Assembly (NCBI GenBank): GCA_964359435.1
Contig: CAYHSY010000030.1
Span: 1-11,699 of the forward strand
Direction of reading: 5' to 3'
DNA length: 11,699 bases
Source: CAYHSY01 sp964359435
Lineage (GTDB): Bacteria; Patescibacteriota; Minisyncoccia; UBA6257; JAUSGH01
The translations under genes were made by a program, and so were the position numbers. The notes under the pieces are model-generated. The model was not told where the DNA came from, ran no database searches, and was given only the letters and a program-made list of their open reading frames with translations. The first letter of the stretch is position 1. Each line of letters starts with the position of its first letter. Below are positions 1 through 6,440 of this stretch, one piece after another.

Positions 1-82
1 TCAATGGACCGAGATGTATCTGAAACTTTAACCCTTCATTGGTGTATGTGGCTACGAATACTTTTTTGAGTCCCGTCTTCAT
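1..82 (-). CDS. Partial unknown protein, N-terminus only
   Basis: An open frame starts at an ATG (82-80) and runs off the left edge. The first residues read MKTGLKKVFVATYTNEGLKF, followed by a few more without a stop. I do not recognise the family from 27 residues. An alternative ATG six bases upstream (88-86) is in frame, but it directly abuts the -10 box, so the ATG at 82 fits better. The upstream bases hold a good promoter (TTGATT, 17-bp spacer, TATAGT) whose -10 ends six bases before this ATG, and there is no Shine-Dalgarno. That matches the leaderless layout of efp, which starts divergently from the adjacent promoter. The frame being open and correctly placed behind a promoter is the only evidence that it is a gene. 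Confidence 0.5.
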   Translation of the reverse strand, partial: MKTGLKKVFVATYTNEGLKFQIHLGPL

Positions 83-88
83 CACCAT

Positions 89-117
89 ACTATAATTATT
101 TTACATTAAAAAATCAA
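89..117 (-). promoter_or_regulatory. Promoter of the partial left-edge gene
   Basis: On the minus strand, TTGATT (117-112) and TATAGT (94-89) are separated by 17 bp. The -10 matches TATAAT at 5 of 6 positions and the -35 matches TTGACA at 4 of 6. The -10 ends six bases before the ATG at 82, so transcription would start at or next to the start codon. It lies back to back with the efp promoter; the two -35 boxes are one base apart. Confidence 0.55.
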
Positions 118-118
118 C

Positions 119-147
119 TTGCTAACCTGCTCCAGTTTCTGTATAAT
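119..147 (+). promoter_or_regulatory. efp promoter, leaderless type
   Basis: TTGCTA (119-124), a 17-bp spacer and a perfect TATAAT (142-147) precede efp. Only eight bases separate the -10 from the ATG at 156. Transcription normally starts about 6-8 bases past the -10, which leaves no room for a leader, and no Shine-Dalgarno is visible. Confidence 0.65.
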
Positions 148-155
148 TAATTATT

Positions 156-728
156 ATGTTGGATTATAACGACTTAAAAATCGGGACCACTTTCCTCTAT
201 GAAAACCAGCCCTACGAAGTGCTGGAATATTCTTTTTTACGCATGCAGCAAAGAAAACCGGTAGCCCAAGTAAAAATGAGGAATCTCCTGAACGGCAAAA
301 TTATTGATCGCAATTTCCACATGAATGAAAAGTTTGAGGACGTGGAAATTGAAAAACAGTCCATTAAATTTTTATATCATCATCGGGACGAGTATTGGTT
401 TTCGGAAAAAAACGATTCGTCGAAACGCTTTTCGTTGAAAGAGGATATCCTAGGTAATCCGGCTAAATTCCTAAAAACCAACACGGAAGTCGTGGCCATC
501 AAATGGGATGAGAGGATCATCAACGTGGAAATACCCATCAAAATGGACTTAGCGGTTAAAGAAGCCCCCCCCGGCGAACGCGGCAACACCGCCCAAGGCG
601 GCTCCAAAGTGGCGGAGCTCGAAACTGGCGCCAAAATCAACGTACCTCTGTTTGTAAATACCGGCGACGTTATTAAAGTTAACACTCAAACCGGCGAATA
701 CGTGGAACGAGTGGAAAAAACCAGATAA
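156..728 (+). CDS. efp: Elongation factor P
   Basis: EF-P is a cytoplasmic factor that binds between the P and E sites and helps the ribosome through polyproline stretches. The 190-residue length is normal, with the KOW-like N-terminal domain and two OB domains. Residues 19-47 align without gaps to the N-terminal domain of E. coli EF-P (PY...VKMRNLLNG here, VKLRNLLTG there). The C-terminal third has the family pattern GNTAQGGSK...TGAKINVPLFVNTGDVIKV...GEY. The usual PGKG tip loop, which carries the modified lysine at E. coli position 34, is replaced by MQQRKP at residues 30-35; the aligned lysine position is Gln32, with Lys34 two residues on. The start is fixed by the family N-terminus and by a -10 box eight bases upstream. 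It has its own promoter and ends in a strong terminator shared with the convergent ATPase gene. Confidence 0.96.
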   Translation: MLDYNDLKIGTTFLYENQPYEVLEYSFLRMQQRKPVAQVKMRNLLNGKIIDRNFHMNEKFEDVEIEKQSIKFLYHHRDEYWFSEKNDSSKRFSLKEDILGNPAKFLKTNTEVVAIKWDERIINVEIPIKMDLAVKEAPPGERGNTAQGGSKVAELETGAKINVPLFVNTGDVIKVNTQTGEYVERVEKTR

Positions 729-769
729 CTAAAAATCCGCCGTCTGGCGGATTTTTAGTTATCTTTTTT
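724..769. terminator. Bidirectional Rho-independent terminator
   Basis: An 18-bp perfect stem (724-741 paired with 746-763) with a four-base loop, GTCT. On the plus strand it is followed by TTTTTT (764-769). On the minus strand TGGTTTTTT follows. The stem contains the efp stop (726-728) and the stop of the convergent ATPase gene (757-755), so one palindrome ends both genes. Confidence 0.93.
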
Positions 770-2650
770 GTCCAAAGCTTTCCTCAAGGCATCTTTTAAA
801 CCGGCCACATCCGAAATCTCTTTCGGCTGGTGTTGGGGTTTCTGCGGCCGTTCATCGCGTTTTAATTCTGAAAGCGGCATTTCCCGCTGCCTCTGATGGT
901 GGTCTTCCTGGGATAAAGATTTTGACTGCACCTTTGCGTCCGATTTTTTATAATCGCTTTTTCCATCATCGTGACGCCGATCTTGGCGCGGCGTGGGCCT
1001 ACTCGGCGCGATTTTCGGCCGCTCAAATTCTATACCCAAAGCTGAAAGTGCCTCCACTGATTTGCTCTGCCTTTCCGCTTGGCGGCGCACCTCACAAGCC
1101 GAAATGGGGGACAATTCCCCAGACTGAATCTTTTCCAAGCACTCGGAACAATACACCGGCCGACCAGGCGCGGGCTTAAACGGTACACGAGATTCCTTGC
1201 CGCAAGAAGAGCAAACAGCTACATACATCGGCGTTTTGCCGTCTTTTCCCAATATGGCGTCGCCATGCGCCACATCTTCCGTCGGCTCCCCAGCCACGGA
1301 GGGAACCGCGCTCTCGCCTCCACTTGCCCAGCGGTTGATATCATCCTCAACTTTTTTCTGTTCGCTGGAATACTGCGCCCGAGAAGTAGTGATGACCACA
1401 TCAGCGCCGGCACCCTGCTCGTTAATCTTAAACGGCGGCAAGGTCTTCGCGGAAAACGGCCTAGATGTCATGCCATTGACCATAAGCTTCAAATAAACAT
1501 GGTAGTTGGGCAGATTGACTATGTCCTGGATCACGAACTCCGGTTCAAACTCCGGTTCAAGAAACTCGGCATCCGCCGCGCCCACCCGAAAGACCACCAT
1601 GGTACCCACGTTGCCAAAAACCGCGTCGCGAACCTTGGTGGAAACATCAGTTACCAATTGCCCCACATATTGGTGGGCTACAACCAAATTCAGACGATAT
1701 TTACGCGCCTCGGACAAAATGCCGGCAAAAGAATCTGTGGCAAAATTCTGGAACTCGTCTACATAAAGATAAAAATCTTTACGCTCGTCTTCCGGAATAC
1801 GCACTCGTTCCATAGCCGCCAACTGGATTTTAGTGATCAACATGGCGCCCAAAAGCGCGGAATTGTCTTCACCGATACGCCCCTTGGAAACATTGACCAA
1901 AAAAATCTTCTGCTTATTCATCAAATCAAAAACATCGATGGTGCTCTTGGCTTGGCCAACCACGTTTCTAATAAGCGCGGTTGAAAGAAATTGGCCAACT
2001 TTGTTCTGGATCGGAGCAATGGCTTCATTTCTGAATTTATCCTGCCATTCCTCATATTCGTTAACCCAAAAGGCCTTCACCACCGGATCTTTAAGATTAG
2101 CAATGATCTTCTGGCGGTATTGTTTGTCAACCAGCAGCCGCGTAATGCCCAAAAGCGTAGTATTCGGCGTATCCAAAAGAGCCAACACCGCGTTATTCAT
2201 AATATACTCCATGCGCGCGCTCCAAACATTCGCCCAAATTTTTGTAAAGATTCCCATCAGACCAGAAGCTACCAAGTGTTTATATTTGGGATCCGGTAAT
2301 TCCAGCACATTGAAACCAATCGGGAACTCGGTATCGGCCGGATTAAAATAGATAACATCCTTGGCACGCGATGCCGGAATTTTGTGCAGCACGGATTCAA
2401 TCAATTCACCGTGAGGATCCACCACGCACACCCCCTCGCCGTTCACGATATCCTGCACTATTAAGTTATGCAAAAGCACGGATTTACCGGTACCGGTTTT
2501 CCCGATTACGTACATGTGTTGCCGCCGGTCTCGCCTCTGAATGCCAAAAAGCCGTGAGGTATTTCTGAAATCGGTACGGCCAAAATAAGCTGTGTCCTGC
2601 GTCACGGACTTAACTTCCTGTTTTTGATCGTTGCCAAATACACCAAGCAT
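755..2650 (-). CDS. VirD4/TraG-like type IV coupling ATPase with C-terminal zinc ribbon
   Basis: A 631-residue P-loop ATPase of the HerA/VirD4/TraG superfamily, which in type IV secretion couples ATP hydrolysis to DNA or protein export. The Walker A motif GKTGTGKS is at residues 50-57, Walker B FYLYVDEF at 293-300 and the VAHQY motif at 324-328. The region around 290-400 resembles the TraG/TraD C-terminal AAA part. A linker leads to a CxxC (480, 483)...PVYCxxC (501, 504) zinc ribbon, a module I associate with Patescibacteria proteins. The last ~80 residues are charged and low complexity. No transmembrane segment is evident at the N-terminus, unlike classical VirD4. No other type IV secretion or pilus gene is in the window, so whether it serves secretion, DNA uptake or pili is open. 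A TGATATAAT box ends seven bases before the ATG, with no Shine-Dalgarno. The gene follows pepA without a terminator between them. Confidence 0.88.
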   Translation of the reverse strand: MLGVFGNDQKQEVKSVTQDTAYFGRTDFRNTSRLFGIQRRDRRQHMYVIGKTGTGKSVLLHNLIVQDIVNGEGVCVVDPHGELIESVLHKIPASRAKDVIYFNPADTEFPIGFNVLELPDPKYKHLVASGLMGIFTKIWANVWSARMEYIMNNAVLALLDTPNTTLLGITRLLVDKQYRQKIIANLKDPVVKAFWVNEYEEWQDKFRNEAIAPIQNKVGQFLSTALIRNVVGQAKSTIDVFDLMNKQKIFLVNVSKGRIGEDNSALLGAMLITKIQLAAMERVRIPEDERKDFYLYVDEFQNFATDSFAGILSEARKYRLNLVVAHQYVGQLVTDVSTKVRDAVFGNVGTMVVFRVGAADAEFLEPEFEPEFVIQDIVNLPNYHVYLKLMVNGMTSRPFSAKTLPPFKINEQGAGADVVITTSRAQYSSEQKKVEDDINRWASGGESAVPSVAGEPTEDVAHGDAILGKDGKTPMYVAVCSSCGKESRVPFKPAPGRPVYCSECLEKIQSGELSPISACEVRRQAERQSKSVEALSALGIEFERPKIAPSRPTPRQDRRHDDGKSDYKKSDAKVQSKSLSQEDHHQRQREMPLSELKRDERPQKPQHQPKEISDVAGLKDALRKALDKKDN

Positions 2651-2657
2651 CTACTTA

Positions 2658-2666
2658 ATTATATCA
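2658..2666 (-). promoter_or_regulatory. Extended -10 of the TraG-like ATPase gene
   Basis: TGA followed by a perfect TATAAT (2663-2658) forms an extended -10 element. No clear -35 is seen. It lies in the 18-base gap after the pepA stop and ends seven bases before the ATG of the ATPase gene, predicting a leaderless transcript in addition to any read-through from pepA. Confidence 0.55.
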
Positions 2667-2668
2667 TT

Positions 2669-4201
2669 TTAGCCCTTCCCTCCCTTGAGCCGCTCCCGAA
2701 CCTCCGTCCATCTCTCCGCCAAAGCCACAAAAAATCTGACACCAAAACCCACCGAGCCCTTGGACAAATGCTCTTCTTCCGGGTTAGCGATCATCCTTGG
2801 CGCCATGTCTATGTGCGCCAGCGGAGTGTCGCCCGAAAAATGGGACAAAAACGCCGCGCCGGTTGAAGCGCCACCATAACGGCTGTGATGCTTGTTAGTA
2901 TTGGTCACATCGGCAAAATGCCCCTCCACATCCCACTCGTGCTCATTCGTCAAAGGCAGGGGCCACAACGCGTCGCCGGACTGGTCGCCGATCTCCCGCA
3001 TAATGTCTTCCAATGGCTTATTATTCTTCACAAACAGCGCCGCGACCCGCGTGCCTAAGGCCACCATCGCCGCGCCGGTCAAGGTCGCAAGCGTTACAAT
3101 CAAATTCGGATTTTTGGTTTTAGCGTAGGAAATCGCATCCGCCAAAACCACCCGGCCTTCGGCATCGGTATTGCCTATCTCAATCGTCTTGCCGCTATAC
3201 GACTTTATGATATCGCCCTGCCGATAACTCAAACCGCTGGGCATATTTTCCGCCGCCGCTATGACGGCAAGGACATTTACCCGTAAATTCAAGGCGGCAA
3301 TAGCCCCCATGGTGGCCAGTACCGCTGCGCCGCCCGACATATCAAGATGCATATCGGCCATGCCATCAGCCGGTTTCAAATTCAATCCGCCGGAATCAAA
3401 CGTGATACCCTTGCCGACCAAAGCCAGTTTAGAATCTCTCTCGCCTGCTCCGTGATACTCCAGAACGATTAACCGAGGCGGGTTGGCCGACCCGCGACCT
3501 ACGGCGAGAATCGCATTCATACCCATGGCTTCCAGACGATTTTCGTTAAAAACCGTAACCTCCAAACTGGGATACTCGCGGGCCAAATCATGAGCCGCCT
3601 CGGCCACGCCTTCCGGCGTCATATCGCCAGGCGGATAGTTGGAAAGAGTTCTCGCGCGGTTAGTGGCCGCGGCCACGATTATGCCGCGCTTAACAGCCCG
3701 GCGCATAACGCGCGCTTCAAAACCGCTCGCGAGCGTCAAGGACTTAACCTTCGGCCATCCGTGCTTCGGAGCCGTCTTGAACTCCTCGGCAAAATCATAA
3801 TGAGCCAGCCCAAATTCAATACTGATTAATTCAGCCAAATCCCCGGCCGCGACTTCGTCTTTCGCGAAATCATCCAAAGATATCAAAAGATATTTTAGAC
3901 CGTCATGCTTCCCGCTCCTCGTAAAATTACGCATCGTTACGGCCATGGCCTTACGAGAAAAACCCGAAAAGCCGGACACATACACCCTGCGTCCGCCGGA
4001 GATCGTTATTGCCCGCAATTCACCGTCTTTAACCGCCGCCCGCTTCAATTGATCGGCAATTAAAACGCGGTCGCGCGGGTGCAACAACCTCAACAATTCG
4101 CTTTCCGGCTGATTTCTTTTATCCAAAAAAAATGGCACCAAAAATCCGTCAAAATTTTTCCGAACCCGTTTGCTCAAATTTTCCGCAACATCTATCTTCA
4201 T
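2669..4201 (-). CDS. pepA: Leucyl aminopeptidase, M17 family
   Basis: A cytosolic dinuclear-metal aminopeptidase that removes N-terminal residues from peptides. The 510-residue length is typical. The catalytic C-terminal domain is intact. By comparison with E. coli PepA, the metal ligands are Lys264, Asp269, Asp287, Asp346 and Glu348, and the catalytic residues are Lys276 and Arg350. The signature NTDAEGR spans 344-350, with V replacing the usual L after it. The N-terminal macro-like domain (about 1-160) is divergent, as is normal for the family. The ATG at 4201 lies 12 bases after a TTGCGT/TATAAT promoter with no Shine-Dalgarno. The next gene downstream, the TraG-like ATPase, starts 18 bases after the pepA stop without an intervening terminator, so the two may be co-transcribed. 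Confidence 0.94.
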   Translation of the reverse strand: MKIDVAENLSKRVRKNFDGFLVPFFLDKRNQPESELLRLLHPRDRVLIADQLKRAAVKDGELRAITISGGRRVYVSGFSGFSRKAMAVTMRNFTRSGKHDGLKYLLISLDDFAKDEVAAGDLAELISIEFGLAHYDFAEEFKTAPKHGWPKVKSLTLASGFEARVMRRAVKRGIIVAAATNRARTLSNYPPGDMTPEGVAEAAHDLAREYPSLEVTVFNENRLEAMGMNAILAVGRGSANPPRLIVLEYHGAGERDSKLALVGKGITFDSGGLNLKPADGMADMHLDMSGGAAVLATMGAIAALNLRVNVLAVIAAAENMPSGLSYRQGDIIKSYSGKTIEIGNTDAEGRVVLADAISYAKTKNPNLIVTLATLTGAAMVALGTRVAALFVKNNKPLEDIMREIGDQSGDALWPLPLTNEHEWDVEGHFADVTNTNKHHSRYGGASTGAAFLSHFSGDTPLAHIDMAPRMIANPEEEHLSKGSVGFGVRFFVALAERWTEVRERLKGGKG

Positions 4202-4213
4202 ATAAGCAGAATA

Positions 4214-4242
4214 ATTATATCATAAAAAATAAAAAAACGCAA
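4214..4242 (-). promoter_or_regulatory. pepA promoter
   Basis: TTGCGT (4242-4237), a 17-bp spacer that is almost all T on the sense strand, and a perfect TATAAT (4219-4214) with an upstream TGA (extended -10). The box ends 12 bases before the pepA ATG, leaving a leader of about five bases. The spacer is the U-tract of the upstream gene's candidate terminator. Confidence 0.65.
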
Positions 4243-4260
4243 ACGAAGGCGCCGACTCCG
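4224..4260 (-). terminator. Weak candidate terminator of the 4270-5541 gene
   Basis: On the minus strand a 5-bp stem (CGGAG/CTTCG, one G-T pair, 7-base loop, 4260-4244) is followed by TTTGCG and then a long T-rich run (4237-4224). The stem is weak, but the position straight after the stop codon and the long U-tract fit intrinsic termination. Confidence 0.35.
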
Positions 4261-4269
4261 CTATGGATT

Positions 4270-5541
4270 CTAGATATTTTTTATCTTTGCCTCCAACCCG
4301 CGCAGTTCTCCCGCGGCTAAGATCAATTCTCCCTTTTCAGTCGCGTACAACAAACTCAATTCATGGAGCGAACGATGTAATATGCCGAGTATTTCATCAA
4401 TGACTTTTTTGGAATATCTATAATCAAATTCTCCGTAATCGGCTCCTCTTTCCATGTACCACTTTCCGCACAACCTGCCATAAACCTTGGCGCCCAACAT
4501 ATTGGCATACCAAAACAGATCGGCGGCCGCCTCCGTTCCCAACCACAGCGCGCCGTTTTCCCTGGCCACTTCTTCAACGCCATATACGCCTCGCACCCAA
4601 GCCCCGACCTCCTCCATCAAAGGAAATTTAGGCGGCGTAGGCGGATCCTGAAGTTTGGGCATATTCGCTTTAATGCCCAACTTCTTCAAATGCCTGCCAA
4701 TATGGCCAAAAGCGCTTTTAAAAGAATCCCTCAAATCCGCCAAAGCCAACTCGACCGCCATCGGATCATCTCCGTGAATCATATGTTCCGACCGGTGTTT
4801 TTGAACACGGCTGCAAACCGGGCATTCCTTTTTTTGGCAACCAAACCGACGCCAAGTGCAATCAAGCCAGGCGGGCGCCTCCAAACCATTCCCCGCCACC
4901 GAATCTGTTTCAAAAATCGAATCGGAAGAGATCAGCGGCAACGATTCCAAATATCCCCGCTTATGGGCTTCAATAACACGCTCACAGATCGGGTCGGACA
5001 TCAGCTCAAAAATCAACATCTCCGCGCTCTTGCAAACTGAAGGCGGCATTTCTTCTATATATTCAAATTTTTCCAAACGCGGGTCGCAGGCGCCGTCGCG
5101 CAAATTTTCCAAAGCAACAAAAAAATCCATAAAACGGCGCCTATCCCGTTTAACTCGTCTTTCTTGGACCGCGGTGAATTCAGTCTTACCCATCACAAAC
5201 TGAGCCAATTCCAAAACGTAGATTAATTCCAAACCGGTGGCAACAGCGGCTTGCCTGATTTTGCCGGAAGGATGCCGAAGTGTCCTTAAAATAAATCCGG
5301 ATAATCTCTCAAACTCATCCGATCCGGCCACGATTACCATACGCCTCAATGCCGAAAGAAAAACCACTTGGCGATCGGGCGAAGGCAAATTCTCAAAATG
5401 CTTGATCACCGCAAAAAACGGGGTCCAATCTTGCCCCCTCATTTTTAAAAACCCGACATCCTCCAATTCTTTGGCGGCTCGCCTGGCCTCGGAAACAGAA
5501 CCTTCCAAAAGCCGAGCTATTATTTTTCGAATATACGGCAT
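4270..5541 (-). CDS. Hypothetical protein with a four-cysteine cluster
   Basis: A 423-residue protein that I cannot assign to a named family. The N-terminal half is alpha-helical in character, with a HEAT-repeat-like stretch (about residues 55-115). The middle carries C-x7-C-x4-C-x2-C (Cys228, 235, 240, 243; CTWRRFGC then CPVC) followed by basic residues and His253, a plausible zinc or Fe-S site. After a proline-rich linker (PPTPPKFP, about 300-307), the C-terminal part contains GTEAAADLFWYANMLGAK and a second helical region. The pattern recalls an unnamed conserved protein of Patescibacteria, but that is memory, not a search. The frame is also open upstream to a TTG at 5559, which would add a hydrophobic ILIFI stretch; I prefer the ATG at 5541 because the TTG start lies inside the upstream hairpin. 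No signal peptide or Shine-Dalgarno is seen. It lies 38 bases downstream of the small ribosomal-peptide gene. Confidence 0.8.
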   Translation of the reverse strand: MPYIRKIIARLLEGSVSEARRAAKELEDVGFLKMRGQDWTPFFAVIKHFENLPSPDRQVVFLSALRRMVIVAGSDEFERLSGFILRTLRHPSGKIRQAAVATGLELIYVLELAQFVMGKTEFTAVQERRVKRDRRRFMDFFVALENLRDGACDPRLEKFEYIEEMPPSVCKSAEMLIFELMSDPICERVIEAHKRGYLESLPLISSDSIFETDSVAGNGLEAPAWLDCTWRRFGCQKKECPVCSRVQKHRSEHMIHGDDPMAVELALADLRDSFKSAFGHIGRHLKKLGIKANMPKLQDPPTPPKFPLMEEVGAWVRGVYGVEEVARENGALWLGTEAAADLFWYANMLGAKVYGRLCGKWYMERGADYGEFDYRYSKKVIDEILGILHRSLHELSLLYATEKGELILAAGELRGLEAKIKNI

Positions 5542-5544
5542 AAT

Positions 5545-5577
5545 AAAAATCAAAATCAACCCATCCGAGGGTCGATT
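5545..5577 (-). terminator. Hairpin and U-rich tract after the ribosomal-peptide gene
   Basis: On the minus strand AATCGACCC (5577-5569) pairs with GGGTTGATT (5562-5554) through a six-base loop, giving a 9-bp stem with one G-U pair, followed by TTGATTTTTATT. It begins just after the small gene's stop and ends 12 bases before the next gene's ATG. It could terminate the small gene or act as an attenuator for the four-cysteine gene. Confidence 0.45.
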
Positions 5578-5579
5578 CG

Positions 5580-5660
5580 CTAGCGATTACGAATGGAGCG
5601 CAACTTTTTACCCACTTTCTTACGATGCTTCTTCCAAGCCATTTTACCTTTTTTATTCAT
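5580..5660 (-). CDS. COX24/AURKAIP1-domain (bS22/mS38-like) mini ribosomal protein
   Basis: A complete 26-codon reading frame, ATG at 5660-5658 and TAG at 5582-5580, encodes a very basic peptide with the core KMAWKKHRKKVGKKLRS. About half the residues are Lys or Arg. The K-M-x-W/K-K-K-H-R-K-K core followed by basic residues is the pattern of the DUF1713/COX24 family, whose members include the mitochondrial small-subunit protein mS38 and the mycobacterial small-subunit protein bS22, so a role as a tiny 30S-bound protein in the decoding region is likely. A promoter (TTGCGT, 17 bp, TAATAT, or alternatively TATACT) ends three to six bases before the ATG with no Shine-Dalgarno, matching the leaderless layout of the other translation genes here. 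Genes this short are commonly missed by annotation pipelines. Confidence 0.8.
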   Translation of the reverse strand: MNKKGKMAWKKHRKKVGKKLRSIRNR

Positions 5661-5663
5661 AAT

Positions 5664-5695
5664 AGTATATTATCTAAAAATATCATCCCACGCAA
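5664..5695 (-). promoter_or_regulatory. Promoter of the mini ribosomal-protein gene
   Basis: TTGCGT (5695-5690) with TAATAT (5672-5667) at 17 bp, or TATACT (5669-5664) at 20 bp. The -35 hexamer is identical to that of pepA. The box ends six or three bases before the ATG. On the opposite strand TTTACC (5643-5648), 17 bp and TATATT (5666-5671) could drive truB, which would give truB a leader of about 105 nt containing the REP-like hairpin; that is more speculative. Confidence 0.5.
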
Positions 5696-5701
5696 CAAGT
5701 G

Positions 5702-5763
5702 CGCTATTGCGATCCACGCCTGTGGCGGCGTGGCAATCCCCGCCCTGAGCTATGTTGAAAGGT
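5702..5763. repeat. REP-like palindromic element upstream of truB
   Basis: CCACGCC and GGCGTGG form a perfect 7-bp stem around TGTGGC (5714-5733), extended by ATTG...CAAT arms with a four-base bulge. The following CGCCCTGAGC...TTGAAAGG resembles a degraded form of the widespread bacterial CCCTGAGC..GTCGAAGG repeat. The ATTGCGA...GCAATCCC arms also have the look of common REP elements. It ends about 20 bases before the truB ATG. Confidence 0.5.
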
Positions 5764-5783
5764 TACATTTGTGTGAACTATAT

Positions 5784-6431
5784 ATGGAAAACCTCTTATT
5801 GATCGACAAACCCCCGGGCATCACCTCATACGATGTCATCCGCCGCCTGAAACCCCGTTTCCCCAAAGGAACTAAAATCGGCCACGCCGGGACACTGGAC
5901 CCTCAAGCAACCGGCTTGATGATAATCGGCGTCGGTCCGGGCACCAAAAAACTCAACTCTTATTTAAAACTTCCCAAAATCTACGAAGCCGAAGTTTTGT
6001 TTGGCGTAAAGACGGACAGCGGCGATCTGGATGGCAAAATCATGGAAGAAAAAACAGTTGAACGCCTTGACTCCACAATCCTGGGAGATGCCATCTCCAA
6101 GATGGTTGGGAAAATCCGCCTGGCCGTCCCCATGTATTCGGCCGTAAAAATTGGCGGACAACCGCTTTATAAATACGCCCGTCGGGGCGCGGCCACCGTC
6201 ACGGCGCCGGAAAAAGAAATGGAAATTAAATCGGCCAAGCTCCATGATTTGCAATGCGCCTCCGGCCGGTGTGTCGCAAACGTTACGCTGGAAGTCGCAA
6301 GCGGCACTTATATCCGGTCAATAGCAGAAGAATTGGGCCGCCGCCTTGGCCTCCCAGCAACACTCCAAAACCTGCGCCGCATGAGCATCGGCGAGTTCAA
6401 AGTAGAAGACGCGGAAAAAATAATGCCCTAG
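5784..6431 (+). CDS. truB: tRNA pseudouridine-55 synthase, PUA-less
   Basis: TruB isomerises uridine 55 of the tRNA T-loop to pseudouridine. Motifs in order are the N-terminal LLIDKPPGITSYDVIRRL (5-22), the catalytic loop GHAGTLDPQATGLM (33-46) with nucleophile Asp39, the substrate-stacking Tyr118 in YSAVKIGG, and SGTYIRS with Arg178 (173-179). The protein is 215 residues, against 314 in E. coli, and stops after the catalytic fold, so the C-terminal PUA domain is absent; short forms are seen in reduced genomes. The open frame extends 53 codons upstream across the REP-like element, but the family start matches the ATG at 5784. No Shine-Dalgarno is seen. The gene is flanked on both sides by repeat-derived DNA and converges on the 6633-7043 gene. 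Confidence 0.93.
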   Translation: MENLLLIDKPPGITSYDVIRRLKPRFPKGTKIGHAGTLDPQATGLMIIGVGPGTKKLNSYLKLPKIYEAEVLFGVKTDSGDLDGKIMEEKTVERLDSTILGDAISKMVGKIRLAVPMYSAVKIGGQPLYKYARRGAATVTAPEKEMEIKSAKLHDLQCASGRCVANVTLEVASGTYIRSIAEELGRRLGLPATLQNLRRMSIGEFKVEDAEKIMP

Positions 6432-6440
6432 CCGCCATCA

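Noticed and set aside
1545..1562. Near-tandem CTCCGGTTCAA repeat
   Set aside because: It encodes the EFEPEF repeat inside the ATPase domain of a real gene; two copies are too few to call a repeat element.
1079..1984. A 301-codon plus-strand open frame
   Set aside because: It is antisense to the Walker-motif region and zinc ribbon of the TraG-like ATPase; its translation is rich in Arg, His and Gln without domain features, and it has no start signals.
755..2650. A conjugative or integrative element signalled by the TraG-like gene
   Set aside because: No relaxase, VirB4, mating-pair gene, integrase or attachment repeats are in the window, and the neighbours are ordinary housekeeping genes.
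5684..5780. A small RNA or riboswitch between the divergent mini-gene and truB
   Set aside because: The only strong structure is the REP-like hairpin; no recognised riboswitch core or tRNA fold is visible.
5625..5783. N-terminal extension of truB by 53 residues
   Set aside because: The added residues come from the REP-like element and the small gene's region; TruB proteins begin at the MxxLLLIDKP motif, which matches the ATG at 5784.
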